Source of the DNA: Campylobacter ornithocola
Lineage (GTDB): Bacteria; Campylobacterota; Campylobacteria; Campylobacterales; Campylobacteraceae
DNA: 64,000 nt
Direction of reading: 5' to 3'
Assembly (NCBI RefSeq): GCF_013201605.1
Contig: NZ_CP053848.1
Location: forward strand, 868,001 to 932,000
The translations under genes and the position numbers were made by a program. A model generated the notes under the pieces. It was not told where the DNA came from. It did no database searches and saw only the letters and a program-made list of their open reading frames with translations. How positions within the stretch are numbered: the stretch's first letter is position 1; each line of letters begins with the position of its first letter. This document shows, in pieces, positions 1 to 9,357 of this stretch.

Positions 1-1988
1 CATCTTCTTATACTTCAAAAATCAAAATCATAGATGAGCAAAATAACATTAATCTATCTTATGATATTTTTATGAATAATGTTCTTGATTATGGTGGATA
101 TAGATTCTTTCAAAGTTCTTATGATCAAGATGAACAAGGTACTATACTTTCGGTAAATAAAGATCCTGGAAAAATTCCTACTTATATAGGTTATACTTTA
201 TTAATTTTAGGATTTTTATGGGTTTTATTTGATAAAAATTCAAGATTTCATCGTTTAAGTGTTTATTTAAAAAAAGGTCAAAGTTTTGTATTATTTATTT
301 TACTTTTTATAAGTTTCCAAACTCCACTTTTTGCACAAGAAAATAAAAATGAAATTTTAAATTTAGTGACTAGTTTACAAAAAAACTCTTATGAGCATTC
401 TTTAAATTTTGCAAAATTACTCATACAAGATCATAACGGCAGAATCAAACCTTTAGATACTTTAGCAATGGAATTTATTTATAAAATTACCCAAAAAGAC
501 AAATTTTTAAATCTTCATTATAATCAAATTTTTCTAGCAATGATGATTTACCCTAAAGAATTTAGAAAAATCAAAATGATAGCTACAAAAACAAGTAAGC
601 TAAGAGAATTAATAGGCACAGATATAAATGAAAAATACATAGCGTTTGATGATGTATTTGATAATGGAGTGTATAAACTTAGTAATTATGTTGAAGAAGC
701 TAATAGAAAAAAACCTTCACTAAGAAATAATTTTGACAAAGATTTACTAGCCTTAGATGAAAAGATAAATCATGCTTATTATATTTATAGTGGTCAAGCT
801 TTAACTATCTTTCCTGATATTAATGAACAAAGTTTAAGATGGTATTCACCAGTGCAAATTTTACCTTTCGCAAAAGAAGATGTCGAGCGTTTGCAAATGC
901 TTTTAGTAAGTTATTTTTTACAAGTTCGTAATGGTATTGAAAACAATCAATGGCAAGATGCAAATGAAATTTTACAATCTTTAAAAGATTTTCAATATCA
1001 CTATGGAAGTAAAGTTTTACCACAAAAAGAAAGATTAGATCTTGAAATTTTACTTAATCATTATAATATCTTTGACAATCTAACTTTTGTTTACATTAGC
1101 TTTGCGATGGTTTTTTTCTTCTTAAGTTTTTATACTATATTGAAAAATATCTCTTTATCAACTTTTGTATATAGATTTTTTTATATCATTTTGAGTACAT
1201 GCGTCTTTATACATGCGCTAGCTTTAATCATTCGTTGGTATGTAGGCGAACATGCTCCTTGGAGTAATGCTTATGAAAGTATGATTTATATAGCTTTTGC
1301 TTGTGCAATAAGTGCTGTGATATTCTTTAGAAAATCTCTTTTGGCTTTATGTGGTGCGAGTTTTTTAGCAGGAATCGCACTTTTTGTAGCTCATCTTGGT
1401 TTTATGGATCCTCAAATTGGAAATTTAGTACCTGTTTTAAAATCTTATTGGCTTAATATTCACGTGTCTATTATAACAGCAAGCTATGGATTTTTAGCAC
1501 TTTGTTTTATTATTGGGGTTTTAAACTTAATTCTTTTTACATTAAGAGGCAAAAATAAAAACATAGACTTAAACATCATTAAACTACATTGTGTTAATGA
1601 AATGTCTATGATAATAGGACTTGCTATGCTTACAATAGGAAATTTTTTAGGTGGAGTTTGGGCTAATGAAAGCTGGGGAAGGTATTGGGGTTGGGATCCA
1701 AAAGAAACTTGGGCTTTGATTTCTATTGTAGTTTATACTATGGTATTGCATTTAAGATTTATTTTTAAAACTTATTTTATTTTTGTTTTTGCAAGTGCTA
1801 GTGTTTTAGCTTTTTATAGCATATTAATGACTTATTTTGGAGTGAATTTTTATCTTTCTGGGCTTCATTCTTATGCAAATGGAGATGCCTTTCCTATACC
1901 AACTTTTGTGTATGTTTTGATTGTGCTTAATTTTGTTTTAATTATTAGCGCAGGAAGAAAACGAGATTTAAATATGCCTAGTTTTTAA
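1..1988 (+). CDS. ccsBA: Cytochrome c biogenesis protein CcsBA (5' end outside window)
   Basis: System II cytochrome c synthase, which moves haem across the inner membrane and attaches it to periplasmic c-type apocytochromes. The reading frame is open to base 3 without a start, and the first residues match the end of a ResB/CcsB domain (GYRFFQSSYD, then LSVNKDPG). The window therefore holds the last part of a CcsB-CcsA fusion, as is usual in epsilonproteobacteria. The first in-frame ATG at base 72 is internal. The CcsA half shows many membrane segments, a periplasmic HAPWSNAYE stretch about 390 residues after that ATG, and the haem-binding WWD signature (WGRYWGWDPKETW) at about residue 534. 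It ends 1 base before a convergent gene, with a shared hairpin. The family is clear; the missing N-terminus cannot be judged. Confidence 0.93.
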   Translation, partial: SSYTSKIKIIDEQNNINLSYDIFMNNVLDYGGYRFFQSSYDQDEQGTILSVNKDPGKIPTYIGYTLLILGFLWVLFDKNSRFHRLSVYLKKGQSFVLFILLFISFQTPLFAQENKNEILNLVTSLQKNSYEHSLNFAKLLIQDHNGRIKPLDTLAMEFIYKITQKDKFLNLHYNQIFLAMMIYPKEFRKIKMIATKTSKLRELIGTDINEKYIAFDDVFDNGVYKLSNYVEEANRKKPSLRNNFDKDLLALDEKINHAYYIYSGQALTIFPDINEQSLRWYSPVQILPFAKEDVERLQMLLVSYFLQVRNGIENNQWQDANEILQSLKDFQYHYGSKVLPQKERLDLEILLNHYNIFDNLTFVYISFAMVFFFLSFYTILKNISLSTFVYRFFYIILSTCVFIHALALIIRWYVGEHAPWSNAYESMIYIAFACAISAVIFFRKSLLALCGASFLAGIALFVAHLGFMDPQIGNLVPVLKSYWLNIHVSIITASYGFLALCFIIGVLNLILFTLRGKNKNIDLNIIKLHCVNEMSMIIGLAMLTIGNFLGGVWANESWGRYWGWDPKETWALISIVVYTMVLHLRFIFKTYFIFVFASASVLAFYSILMTYFGVNFYLSGLHSYANGDAFPIPTFVYVLIVLNFVLIISAGRKRDLNMPSF

Positions 1989-2000
1989 ACTAGGCTTTGC
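1976..2000. terminator. Bidirectional hairpin between convergent genes
   Basis: GCCTAGTT and AACTAGGC form an 8-bp stem around a short loop. The stem overlaps the stop codons of ccsBA and the convergent small gene. A T-rich stretch (TTTGCTTTTTT) follows on the + strand, as expected for an intrinsic terminator of ccsBA. Confidence 0.7.
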
Positions 2001-2214
2001 TTTTTTCTATTTCTTGAAGTGCTAGGATAAGATCTTTTAAATTTTCATAGGGAATATGAACTTTCCAATCTATTCCATTTTCTTTTTTTAAAGCTACTCC
2101 TATACTTAAGACATCATTACTTCCTGTACCATAAGGATTAGAAAGATTACAAACGCTTATTTCTCCACTTTTGCTACCATGTAACTCTATGGTTTTAAAT
2201 ATCTTTTTACTCAT
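1990..2214 (-). CDS. Conserved-looking small protein of unknown function
   Basis: A 74-residue acidic/basic mixed protein with no signal peptide or membrane segment, so probably cytoplasmic. I do not recognise the family. It is the last gene of the ilvI-ilvH-lpxD transcription unit: its ATG lies inside the end of lpxD (8-bp overlap), which suggests translational coupling. Its stop sits at the bidirectional terminator shared with ccsBA. The gene position and overlap support a real gene rather than a shadow ORF. Confidence 0.7.
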   Translation of the reverse strand: MSKKIFKTIELHGSKSGEISVCNLSNPYGTGSNDVLSIGVALKKENGIDWKVHIPYENLKDLILALQEIEKSKA

Positions 2215-3166
2215 GTTTATCCCTAAAAGTTGTAATGATTTTTGCTTGAAATTTTAACCAATCTTTTTGAAGCATAATAGGAAAACCACCATATACTCTA
2301 GCACCTTCTAGACTTTTAGTAACCCCACCTCTTGCAGCTATAGTAGCAAAATCTCCTATTTCTAAATGTCCACTTGTAGCACTTTGTCCACCCATAGTGA
2401 CATTTTTACCTAAAATACTTGAACCTGAAATACCACTTTGAGCTACTATAAGACAATTCTCCCCTACTTCACAATTATGTCCTACTTGAACAAGATTATC
2501 AATTTTAGTACCTTGTTTAATGATAGTACTTTCAAAAACTGCCCTATCGATAGTCGTACAAGCTCCAACTTCTACAAAATCTTCCAGAATAACATTACCA
2601 TTATGATAAATTTTATAATGCTCACCATTTTTTGTATGTGCATAACCAAAACCATCGCTACCTATAACACAATTTGCCAATAAATGACATTTTTTACCTA
2701 TTTTAGTATCATTATAAATTACAACATTTGGATGGACGATGGTATATTCTCCTATACTTACATTATCACCTATATAAGCTCCAGCCATTATCACCACATG
2801 ATCAGCTATTTGGACATTTTCACCTATGTAAACATTTGGCATAATCTTAGCGCTCTTGGCAATATTAGATTGTTTCTTCTCATTAGAAATTAAAGGTTTA
2901 GCAAAAAGCTTACTTAAAAGCGCAAAAGATAAATGTGGATTATCAACAACTAGTTTAATACAATCTTTTGAAACTAAATTTTCAAATTCTTTTGAGATTA
3001 ATATAGCTCCAGCTCCACTGCTTGCTATTTTTTTAGAGTTTTTTTCACCATCGCAATAACTAAGTTCAGTAAAACTTGCGTTATTTAATGAATTTAAAGC
3101 TGTAATTTCTATATCATCTCCGCTGTATTCTACACCTAAAAATTTAGCAATTTCACTAATTTTCAT
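2207..3166 (-). CDS. lpxD: UDP-3-O-acylglucosamine N-acyltransferase LpxD
   Basis: Third step of lipid A synthesis: transfers a 3-hydroxyacyl chain from acyl-ACP to the 2-amine of UDP-3-O-acylglucosamine, in the cytoplasm. At 319 residues it has the normal family length. The N-terminal uridine-binding region is followed from about residue 100 by left-handed beta-helix hexapeptide repeats (for example [20 protein letters not shown]). The catalytic histidine region reads [11 protein letters not shown] near residue 229. It overlaps ilvH by 4 bp (ATGA-type junction) and the small downstream gene by 8 bp, so it belongs to one operon with ilvI and ilvH, as in C. jejuni. Confidence 0.95.
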   Translation of the reverse strand: MKISEIAKFLGVEYSGDDIEITALNSLNNASFTELSYCDGEKNSKKIASSGAGAILISKEFENLVSKDCIKLVVDNPHLSFALLSKLFAKPLISNEKKQSNIAKSAKIMPNVYIGENVQIADHVVIMAGAYIGDNVSIGEYTIVHPNVVIYNDTKIGKKCHLLANCVIGSDGFGYAHTKNGEHYKIYHNGNVILEDFVEVGACTTIDRAVFESTIIKQGTKIDNLVQVGHNCEVGENCLIVAQSGISGSSILGKNVTMGGQSATSGHLEIGDFATIAARGGVTKSLEGARVYGGFPIMLQKDWLKFQAKIITTFRDKHE

Positions 3167-3630
3167 TTTACCTCCATTAAAATAGAACCACTTCTAACCA
3201 CACTAATAGGATTATATTTTTTCATAGTTTTTAAAAAATTATCAATATTTTTTGCATCATCACTTGCTATTACTATAATAAACTCACCATCACTATAAGT
3301 TATACTACCATTGTAAGCTTTTAATATAGCATCTAAACCTGCAAAATTTTCACTTAAAGCAATCTTTACTAGAGCTGTTTCTTTTTCTATGAAATCACTT
3401 GAGTCAATCACCTTATAGGTAGGTATAAGTTTGTGAAGTTGTTTTATGATTTGCTCAAAAACTTTTTCATCGCCCAAAGTTACGATATTTATTCTAGAAA
3501 ATTCTTTATCATCAAGCGGGGCAACAGTAAGAGATTCTATATTATAACCCCGACCTGAAAAAAGTCCAACAACGCGTGATAATACCCCATGCTCATTCAA
3601 CACAATGACAGAAATCACTCTTCTTTTCAT
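3163..3630 (-). CDS. ilvH: Acetolactate synthase small (regulatory) subunit
   Basis: Regulatory subunit of acetohydroxyacid synthase, giving valine feedback control on branched-chain amino acid synthesis. The 155-residue protein begins with the typical ACT domain ([20 protein letters not shown], then [11 protein letters not shown]), followed by the C-terminal ALS_ss region. It is flanked by 4-bp overlaps with ilvI upstream and lpxD downstream, so translation is probably coupled. Length and motifs are normal for the family. Confidence 0.96.
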   Translation of the reverse strand: MKRRVISVIVLNEHGVLSRVVGLFSGRGYNIESLTVAPLDDKEFSRINIVTLGDEKVFEQIIKQLHKLIPTYKVIDSSDFIEKETALVKIALSENFAGLDAILKAYNGSITYSDGEFIIVIASDDAKNIDNFLKTMKKYNPISVVRSGSILMEVK

Positions 3631-5336
3631 TTTTTATCCTTGTTTTTGTAGCTAGGTAAAATCATATTGTAAATTGCTCCACCTGCAGGAACCATAGGAA
3701 GTACATCTTCATAGCGATCTATAGCAACATTTAAAACGCAAGTTTTTTTAGACTCCAAAGCTGCTTTAAAAGCTTTTTGAAACTCTTCTTTATTAAAGAC
3801 ATTATAACCTTTACAATGAAAACCTTTAGCAATAGTGATAAAATCAGGTTGATTTGTTAAATCTGTATTAGAAAATCTTTCTTTATAAAACATACTTTGC
3901 CATTGTCTAACCATGCCTAAAAAAGAATTATTTAAAATAATATTAATCACTTTTATATCATAAGCACTTGCAGTCATTAGCTCTTGTATATTCATTAAAA
4001 AAGAACCATCGCCTACAAAATTTACCACTACTTCTTCACCCACAGCCAATTTAGCTCCAAGTGCAGCTGGCAAAGAATAACCCATAGTTCCTTGCCCACC
4101 ACTTGTTGCAAGCTGTCTTGCATAATTAAAAGGATAAAATTGTGCTACCCACATTTGATGTTGCCCCACATCAGTAATAATTCTTGCATCAGGGGCTAAT
4201 CTAGCACATTCTTCTATAACCCATTGAGGTTTTAAAACTTCATCACTATCTTCATAAATTAAAGGATATAATTGCTGATATCTTTGCAAAGTTTTAAACC
4301 ATTCTTGATATTTGGTATTATCAAAGTCTTCTTTTTTTAACTCTTCTAAAATGTCCAAAATAACATTTTTAATATCCCCAACTATAGGAAAGTGTGCTTC
4401 AATGATTTTAGAAATAGAGCTTGGATCTATATCAATATGAACGATTTTTGCACCCTTAGCAAACTCACTTGTTTTGCCAGTAATCCTATCATCAAACCTA
4501 GCACCCACAGCAATAAGTAAGTCACATTCACTCAAGGCAATATTTGCACAATAACTCCCATGCATACCTGCCATTTTTAAATTAAACTTATCATCATTTC
4601 TTAAAGTCCCTAGTGCCATTAAGGTTTCTACTGCAGGAATTTGACAAAAATGAATCAACTCTCTTAGCTCCTTGCTAGCATTAGAAGATATACAACCTCC
4701 ACCTAAGTAAAATAAAGGTTTTTGAGCATTTTTAATTAAACTTACTAGTTTTTTAATTTGTTTGATATTACCTTTATAGGTTGGCTTATAAGTTTTCATA
4801 GAAATTTCTTTAGGATAATGCCATACTCCTATAGCTGCAGTGACATCTTTTGGTATATCAATATGCACTGGTCCCTTTCTACCTGTTGTAGCAATATAAA
4901 AGGCTTCTTTTAAAATTTTAGGTAATTCTTCGATATTTTTTACTAAATAATTATGCTTCACACAAGGTCTTGAGATACCTATAGCATCGATTTCTTGAAA
5001 TGCATCTGTTCCTATTAAAGAATTTGCAACTTGAGCTGAAATTAAAACTAAAGGTATAGAATCACTATAAGCAGTAGCTAAACCTGTAACTGCGTTAGTA
5101 AAGCCTGGTCCACTTGTAACCACTGCCACTCCAACCTCACCACTCATTCTAGCATATGCATCAGCACTATGCAAGGCTGCTTGCTCATGTCTAACCAAGA
5201 TGTGTTTAAAATGAGTTTGTTTATAAATTTCATCATAAATATTTAAAGCTGCACCACCAGGATAACCAAAAACTACTTTAACATTTTCCTTTTTTAATGC
5301 TTCACAAATCATTTGCGAGCCATTTAGCTCTTTCAT
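3627..5336 (-). CDS. ilvI: Acetolactate synthase large (catalytic) subunit
   Basis: Thiamine diphosphate enzyme that condenses pyruvate with pyruvate or 2-oxobutyrate, the first step shared by valine, leucine and isoleucine synthesis. The 569 residues cover the three expected domains. The catalytic glutamate lies in VRHEQAALH (about E51). The central domain has the FAD/nucleotide-binding fold. The TPP-binding signature VGDGSFLMN is near residue 440, followed by NNSFLGMVRQWQ. It is the first gene of the unit ilvI-ilvH-lpxD, with a TATAAT box 31-36 bases upstream of the ATG. Confidence 0.96.
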   Translation of the reverse strand: MKELNGSQMICEALKKENVKVVFGYPGGAALNIYDEIYKQTHFKHILVRHEQAALHSADAYARMSGEVGVAVVTSGPGFTNAVTGLATAYSDSIPLVLISAQVANSLIGTDAFQEIDAIGISRPCVKHNYLVKNIEELPKILKEAFYIATTGRKGPVHIDIPKDVTAAIGVWHYPKEISMKTYKPTYKGNIKQIKKLVSLIKNAQKPLFYLGGGCISSNASKELRELIHFCQIPAVETLMALGTLRNDDKFNLKMAGMHGSYCANIALSECDLLIAVGARFDDRITGKTSEFAKGAKIVHIDIDPSSISKIIEAHFPIVGDIKNVILDILEELKKEDFDNTKYQEWFKTLQRYQQLYPLIYEDSDEVLKPQWVIEECARLAPDARIITDVGQHQMWVAQFYPFNYARQLATSGGQGTMGYSLPAALGAKLAVGEEVVVNFVGDGSFLMNIQELMTASAYDIKVINIILNNSFLGMVRQWQSMFYKERFSNTDLTNQPDFITIAKGFHCKGYNVFNKEEFQKAFKAALESKKTCVLNVAIDRYEDVLPMVPAGGAIYNMILPSYKNKDKK

Positions 5337-5366
5337 TATTTTACCTTTTTGCTTAAAATAGAAAAT

Positions 5367-5372
5367 ATTATA
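5367..5372 (-). promoter_or_regulatory. Predicted -10 box of the ilvI-ilvH-lpxD operon
   Basis: On the minus strand the sequence reads TATAAT 31 bases upstream of the ilvI ATG, within a 92-bp gap between ilvI and oorC. No convincing -35 is seen, which is normal for Campylobacter sigma-70 promoters. Assigned from motif and position only. Confidence 0.5.
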
Positions 5373-5406
5373 ACGATAATTTAATAAATATTATTTTATA
5401 AGGAAA

Positions 5407-5430
5407 AGTTTCTTGAAAAATCAAGAAACT
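5407..5430 (-). terminator. Terminator hairpin of the oor operon
   Basis: AGTTTCTTGA and TCAAGAAACT form a perfect 10-bp stem with a 4-base loop, touching the oorC stop codon. On the minus strand it is followed by TTTTCC, so it fits an intrinsic terminator for oorDABC before the ilv operon starts. Confidence 0.7.
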
Positions 5431-5977
5431 ATTTATACTTTTTAGCGTATTCTATGCCTAAATCAAAGGCTTTAGCATTTGCCTCTTTAGTTTTTGTAGG
5501 TACCATATCAAGCATAGTCTGTTTTAACGCATCAATATCAATACATTTACTCATATAAGCAGCTATAGCTAGAGCAACAACTGATTGAGTAGCTACATTT
5601 CCCACTTCTTCTTTAGCTATGGTAATAATAGGAATTTCAAAAATTTTCCATCTAGCATAATCTTCTTTACTTGGATGAACTAAATTTGGCTCTATAACTA
5701 TAATGCCACCACTAATAACACCATCTTTGAAACTTTGATAACCTTTATCTGCAGTTGAAAGCATAAAACTAACTTCACCTTCTACTGCATAAGGAAAAAA
5801 GATTTCATTTTCATCAATGATGATATCAACCTTAGTTGGTCCGCCTCTAACTTGAGAAGTATAAGTAGATGCTTTAAAAGCATTGCGTCCTTCTTTAATG
5901 GCAGCTTTGGCTAAAATTTCACCAGCAGTGATAACACCTTGACCACCTTCGCCGCAAAATCTTAATTGATATTTCAT
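5429..5977 (-). CDS. oorC: 2-oxoglutarate:acceptor oxidoreductase, gamma subunit
   Basis: Gamma subunit of the four-subunit 2-oxoglutarate oxidoreductase that replaces 2-oxoglutarate dehydrogenase in Campylobacter and Helicobacter, making succinyl-CoA and passing electrons to a low-potential acceptor. The 182-residue protein shows the family start GEGGQGVITAGEILAKAA and a RGGPTKVD stretch. It is the last of four genes in the order oorD, oorA, oorB, oorC, overlaps oorB by 4 bp and is followed by a strong hairpin. Confidence 0.94.
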   Translation of the reverse strand: MKYQLRFCGEGGQGVITAGEILAKAAIKEGRNAFKASTYTSQVRGGPTKVDIIIDENEIFFPYAVEGEVSFMLSTADKGYQSFKDGVISGGIIVIEPNLVHPSKEDYARWKIFEIPIITIAKEEVGNVATQSVVALAIAAYMSKCIDIDALKQTMLDMVPTKTKEANAKAFDLGIEYAKKYK

Positions 5978-6819
5978 TTTAACACTCCCAAATCTACCAT
6001 TCTTTTTTCTTTTAAAGCTCTTCTAACTTCTTCATAAGCCTCACAATATTCCGCCTTACTTTCATCTTGATATAAAATTCCTGTAGGGAATTTATCTACT
6101 CTTTGTTCATAGTCTAATTGCTCAAATTTAGATTTTTCAACACAGCGATTTTTAATCCAATCAAGCATGCTTACAGCTTCACCCATTTTATTTTTTCTAC
6201 CTAGGTTGATATGGCAGTTTGAAAACACATCTACAAAACTATATCCTTTATGAGATAAAGCTTTAAAGATAATATTTTCGAGTTTATTTGCTTCTATAAC
6301 ATTTGTTCTTGCCACAAAAGAAGCTCCAGCAGCCTTAGTAAGCTCACAAGCATCAAAATTTGGATCTATATTACCTGCTTGAGCTGTTACAGTGTAAAAA
6401 CCCTGAGGAGTAGTTGGTGAAGTTTGTGAGTTTGTAAGCCCGTAAATAAAATTATTGATTAAAATATGAGTTAAATCTATATTTCTTCTACATCCATGAA
6501 TGGTATGATTTCCACCAATTGCTAAAGTATCACCATCCCCGCTTACCACTATAACATGTTTTTTTGGATTTGCAAGTTTTATTCCAGTTGCATAAGCAAT
6601 AGCTCTACCATGAGTAGTATGAACTGTATTGCAATTTACATAAGAACTCATCCTACCACTACAACCTATACCAGAAACTAAACAAACATCATCCATACTC
6701 CAACCAAGTTTTTGAATAGCTCTAATAATAGCTTTTAAAACAACACCGTCTCCACAACCCCAACACCATTGTGTTGGAAGCTTATCTACTCTTAAATATT
6801 CATCATAATTAAAAGCCAT
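5974..6819 (-). CDS. oorB: 2-oxoglutarate:acceptor oxidoreductase, beta subunit (TPP-binding)
   Basis: Beta subunit carrying thiamine diphosphate and probably a 4Fe-4S cluster. The 281 residues include the cysteine motif WCWGCGDG at about residue 18, the GIGCSGRMSSYV motif near residue 50, and the TPP-binding run VVSGDGDTLAIGGNH near residue 95 with ILINNFIYGLTNSQ behind it. It sits 1 base after oorA and overlaps oorC by 4 bp, so the subunits are made from one message. Confidence 0.95.
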   Translation of the reverse strand: MAFNYDEYLRVDKLPTQWCWGCGDGVVLKAIIRAIQKLGWSMDDVCLVSGIGCSGRMSSYVNCNTVHTTHGRAIAYATGIKLANPKKHVIVVSGDGDTLAIGGNHTIHGCRRNIDLTHILINNFIYGLTNSQTSPTTPQGFYTVTAQAGNIDPNFDACELTKAAGASFVARTNVIEANKLENIIFKALSHKGYSFVDVFSNCHINLGRKNKMGEAVSMLDWIKNRCVEKSKFEQLDYEQRVDKFPTGILYQDESKAEYCEAYEEVRRALKEKRMVDLGVLK

Positions 6820-6820
6820 T

Positions 6821-7945
6821 TTATATATTCTCCTTTACTTTAGCAATAATTTCACTTGGAGTTATAGGGCGACCATTTGCACGATGTAAACTTATAAAAT
6901 CATCTCTTTTGCTAACTCTTTGAATTTCTTCTAAATATTGCCCCATATTAAGCTCACTTATCATAACTTTTTCAAATTTAGATACCACTTGAGCTATTTT
7001 TTTCTCAGCAACCGGATAAAGCGTGATAGGTCTAAAAAGCCCTACTTTTAATCCCTCTTCTCTAAGTCTTAAAATAGCTTCTTTAGCTGCCCTTGCAACA
7101 CTACCATAAGAGATAATCAAAAACTGCGCATCATCAAGCATAAATTCTTCATAAGTGCAAATTTCATCAGTGTTATTTTTGATCTTACCAAACAATCTTT
7201 TGATATTTTTATCTACTATCGCTCCATCTTCTGTTGGAAAACCGATATCTCCATGATGAAGCCCTGTGATATGATAACGATAGCCTTCAAAGAAAGGATT
7301 TAGTGTAGCAGCTTCATTTTCGCCTGCTGCATATGGTTTATAGTCTTTTTTATCGCCACTAAATTTTTTACGGTTGATGATTTTTAGTTCTTCTAAATCA
7401 GGCAATTTCGCCTTACCATTCATATGTCCTATAGTTTCATCCAAAAGTAAAAATACTGGAGTCATATATTTTTCAGCTAAATTAAAAGCTCTAATGGTTT
7501 CAGTGTAAGCTTCCTCTAATGAAGCAGGAGCTAAAGCTATACTTGCATAATCTCCATGTGTTGGAGCTTTTGCTTGAAATAAGTCTCCCTGTGCAACCCT
7601 TGTTGGAAGACCTGTTGATGGTCCACCCCTCATAACGTTTACAATCACAAGTGGAATTTCAGCTATAAAACCTAAACCAATTTGCTCAGCTTTTAAAGAA
7701 ATTCCAGGTCCACTACTTGCTGTCATGGATTTTACTCCACTCATGGAAGCACCAAAAGCTACACTAATACCTGAAATTTCATCTTCCATTTGTATAAAAG
7801 TACCATCATTTTTTGGCAACATATGGCTTAATTCATGTGCAATTTCAGAACTTGGGGTAATTGGGTAGCCACCAAAAAATTTACAGCCACAATCAATCGC
7901 AGCTTTAGCTACTAAAACATTACCTGTTGATATCACTTCTCTCAT
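6821..7945 (-). CDS. oorA: 2-oxoglutarate:acceptor oxidoreductase, alpha subunit
   Basis: Alpha subunit with the pyrimidine-binding domain and the transketolase C-terminal-like domain. The 374 residues begin with STGNVLVAKAAIDCGCKFF and GYPITPSSEIAHEL, the usual substrate/TPP region. QMEDEISGISVAFGASM and TASSGPGISLKAEQIG follow. The C-terminal part has GSVARAAKEAI and GLFRPITLYPVAE. It is placed between oorD (8-bp gap) and oorB (1-bp gap). No missing residues are evident. Confidence 0.95.
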   Translation of the reverse strand: MREVISTGNVLVAKAAIDCGCKFFGGYPITPSSEIAHELSHMLPKNDGTFIQMEDEISGISVAFGASMSGVKSMTASSGPGISLKAEQIGLGFIAEIPLVIVNVMRGGPSTGLPTRVAQGDLFQAKAPTHGDYASIALAPASLEEAYTETIRAFNLAEKYMTPVFLLLDETIGHMNGKAKLPDLEELKIINRKKFSGDKKDYKPYAAGENEAATLNPFFEGYRYHITGLHHGDIGFPTEDGAIVDKNIKRLFGKIKNNTDEICTYEEFMLDDAQFLIISYGSVARAAKEAILRLREEGLKVGLFRPITLYPVAEKKIAQVVSKFEKVMISELNMGQYLEEIQRVSKRDDFISLHRANGRPITPSEIIAKVKENI

Positions 7946-7953
7946 TATTTTTC

Positions 7954-8262
7954 CTATGCGTTTAATTTTCTATATTTGTTTTCTTTTACAGCTAAAGCTC
8001 TTTTTTTAGCTTCAGGGGTAAGTTTTGCAAATTTAAATTCATCTCTTTTAGCAACAAAAATTGCAAAATCAGGACAATGACTTTCACACTCGCTACAACC
8101 TATACAAGCATCAGGATGAACAACTTCTATCATTTGTCCTAACACTGCACTTATTTCATCTCTCATTGCTAAAACTCCAGCAGGACAATAACTAACACAA
8201 ATATTACAAGCTTTACATCTTGCTTCATCAACCCAAACTGGTGTATTTTCTGGAGCAATCAT
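7954..8262 (-). CDS. oorD: 2-oxoglutarate:acceptor oxidoreductase, delta (ferredoxin) subunit
   Basis: Ferredoxin-like subunit that accepts electrons from the catalytic subunits. The 102 residues contain two complete 4Fe-4S motifs, CKACNICVSYCP and CIGCSECESHCP. It is the first gene of the oor operon. A GAAAGGAA Shine-Dalgarno lies just upstream of the ATG, and a TATAAT box is about 74-79 bases upstream. Confidence 0.95.
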   Translation of the reverse strand: MIAPENTPVWVDEARCKACNICVSYCPAGVLAMRDEISAVLGQMIEVVHPDACIGCSECESHCPDFAIFVAKRDEFKFAKLTPEAKKRALAVKENKYRKLNA

Positions 8263-8335
8263 TAATATTCCTTTCTAAATTTTATTATTTTTAATGATTT
8301 TTTATCAAAAAAATTATTTTTAAAACAAACTTTTT

Positions 8336-8341
8336 ATTATA
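8336..8341 (-). promoter_or_regulatory. Predicted -10 box of oorDABC
   Basis: The minus strand reads TATAAT within the 180-bp gap between mdh and oorD, with an A/T-rich periodic upstream region. It is the best sigma-70-like -10 in this gap and would leave a leader of about 65 bases before oorD. Confidence 0.5.
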
Positions 8342-8417
8342 GCGAATTTATAGTATGAGTAAATATTATTTAAAATATAAAATAATACAAAGAAGTATTT
8401 ATAACGCAAAGTAACAT

Positions 8418-8435
8418 TAGGAGTAAAAACTCCTA
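8418..8435 (-). terminator. Hairpin downstream of mdh
   Basis: TAGGAG and CTCCTA pair around a 6-base loop just past the mdh stop. On the minus strand the T-run precedes rather than follows the stem, so it is a weak terminator candidate; it could also act as a 3' processing barrier. Confidence 0.4.
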
Positions 8436-8442
8436 AAAAAAA

Positions 8443-9339
8443 TTAATTATAACTATACTGAGCAAGAGACTTTTCTAAAGCAATTTTTTCTTGATTGTCT
8501 AATTTTAACTCTAAAGTTTCAAGCACCCCATCAAGGCTAATCCTAGCCATAACTCCAAAAGCTTTTTCTTTTACACCATGCTCTCCATTTAAAATAACGC
8601 ACATTGGTAAAAATTCTCCACTTTTTAAAGCTTCTATCATTCTCACACAAGCACTAGCAGGGGCCAAATAAGCTGAAGTTTTTAAATATTTTATAATTTT
8701 AGCACCACCAGTTTTAACTTCTTGCTCAATTTGAATAATAGCTTGCTCATTTAACATTTCATTTAAATTCTTATTTTTAACCTTACTTTGAGATTTAACC
8801 AAAATCATACTGTCATTATGAAATCCTATAAGCTTGGTATCTATACAAGAAGTTTTTAAATTTAATCTTTTGCTAACTTCATATTTAAATCTAGCATTAT
8901 CTAAAACACCGGCCATAGCAATGATTTTTTTTGAGGAAAAAAGCTTATTTTCATAAAGAGTATTAAGTAAAAAATCTACAGGATTGCTCACTATAATAAA
9001 TAAAGGATCATTGTTAAATTTTTTAATATTTTTAGCACACTCAAGCATAATTTTAGAATTAATAGCAAAAAGTTCATCCCTACTTTGACCTTCTTTTCTT
9101 GCCACTCCAGCGCTAAAAACAACCACTTGAGAATTTTTTGAACACTCATAATCATCTGTGCAGGTTATTTTAATATCAAAATTAAAAGCAGCTATACTTT
9201 GACTTAACTCCAACTCTCTAGCAAAAAGCAAATCCTTGTTAATATCAATCAAAACAATCTCATCTACTAATTCTCTTAAAATCAAAGCATAAGCAATACT
9301 TACGCCAACATTTCCTGCTCCTATGATAGTAATTTTCAT
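8443..9339 (-). CDS. mdh: Malate dehydrogenase (lactate/malate dehydrogenase family)
   Basis: NAD-dependent oxidoreductase of the TCA cycle, interconverting malate and oxaloacetate. The 298 residues start with the Rossmann motif IIGAGNVGVSIAYAL. The substrate-discriminating position lies in GVARKEGQSRDEL: an arginine where lactate dehydrogenases carry glutamine, which favours malate. The catalytic histidine is in IGFHNDSMIL, a less usual form of the family GxHGD motif. It lies 18 bp after the AsmA-like gene and 180 bp before oorD. In C. jejuni sucC and sucD occupy the space between mdh and oorD; here they are absent. Confidence 0.9.
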   Translation of the reverse strand: MKITIIGAGNVGVSIAYALILRELVDEIVLIDINKDLLFARELELSQSIAAFNFDIKITCTDDYECSKNSQVVVFSAGVARKEGQSRDELFAINSKIMLECAKNIKKFNNDPLFIIVSNPVDFLLNTLYENKLFSSKKIIAMAGVLDNARFKYEVSKRLNLKTSCIDTKLIGFHNDSMILVKSQSKVKNKNLNEMLNEQAIIQIEQEVKTGGAKIIKYLKTSAYLAPASACVRMIEALKSGEFLPMCVILNGEHGVKEKAFGVMARISLDGVLETLELKLDNQEKIALEKSLAQYSYN

Positions 9340-9357
9340 TGTATCTCCTTTTTATAT

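Noticed and set aside
2438-3059. Three + strand ORFs inside lpxD
   Set aside because: They are antisense shadows of a well conserved gene, with no ribosome sites and low-complexity hydrophobic sequence.
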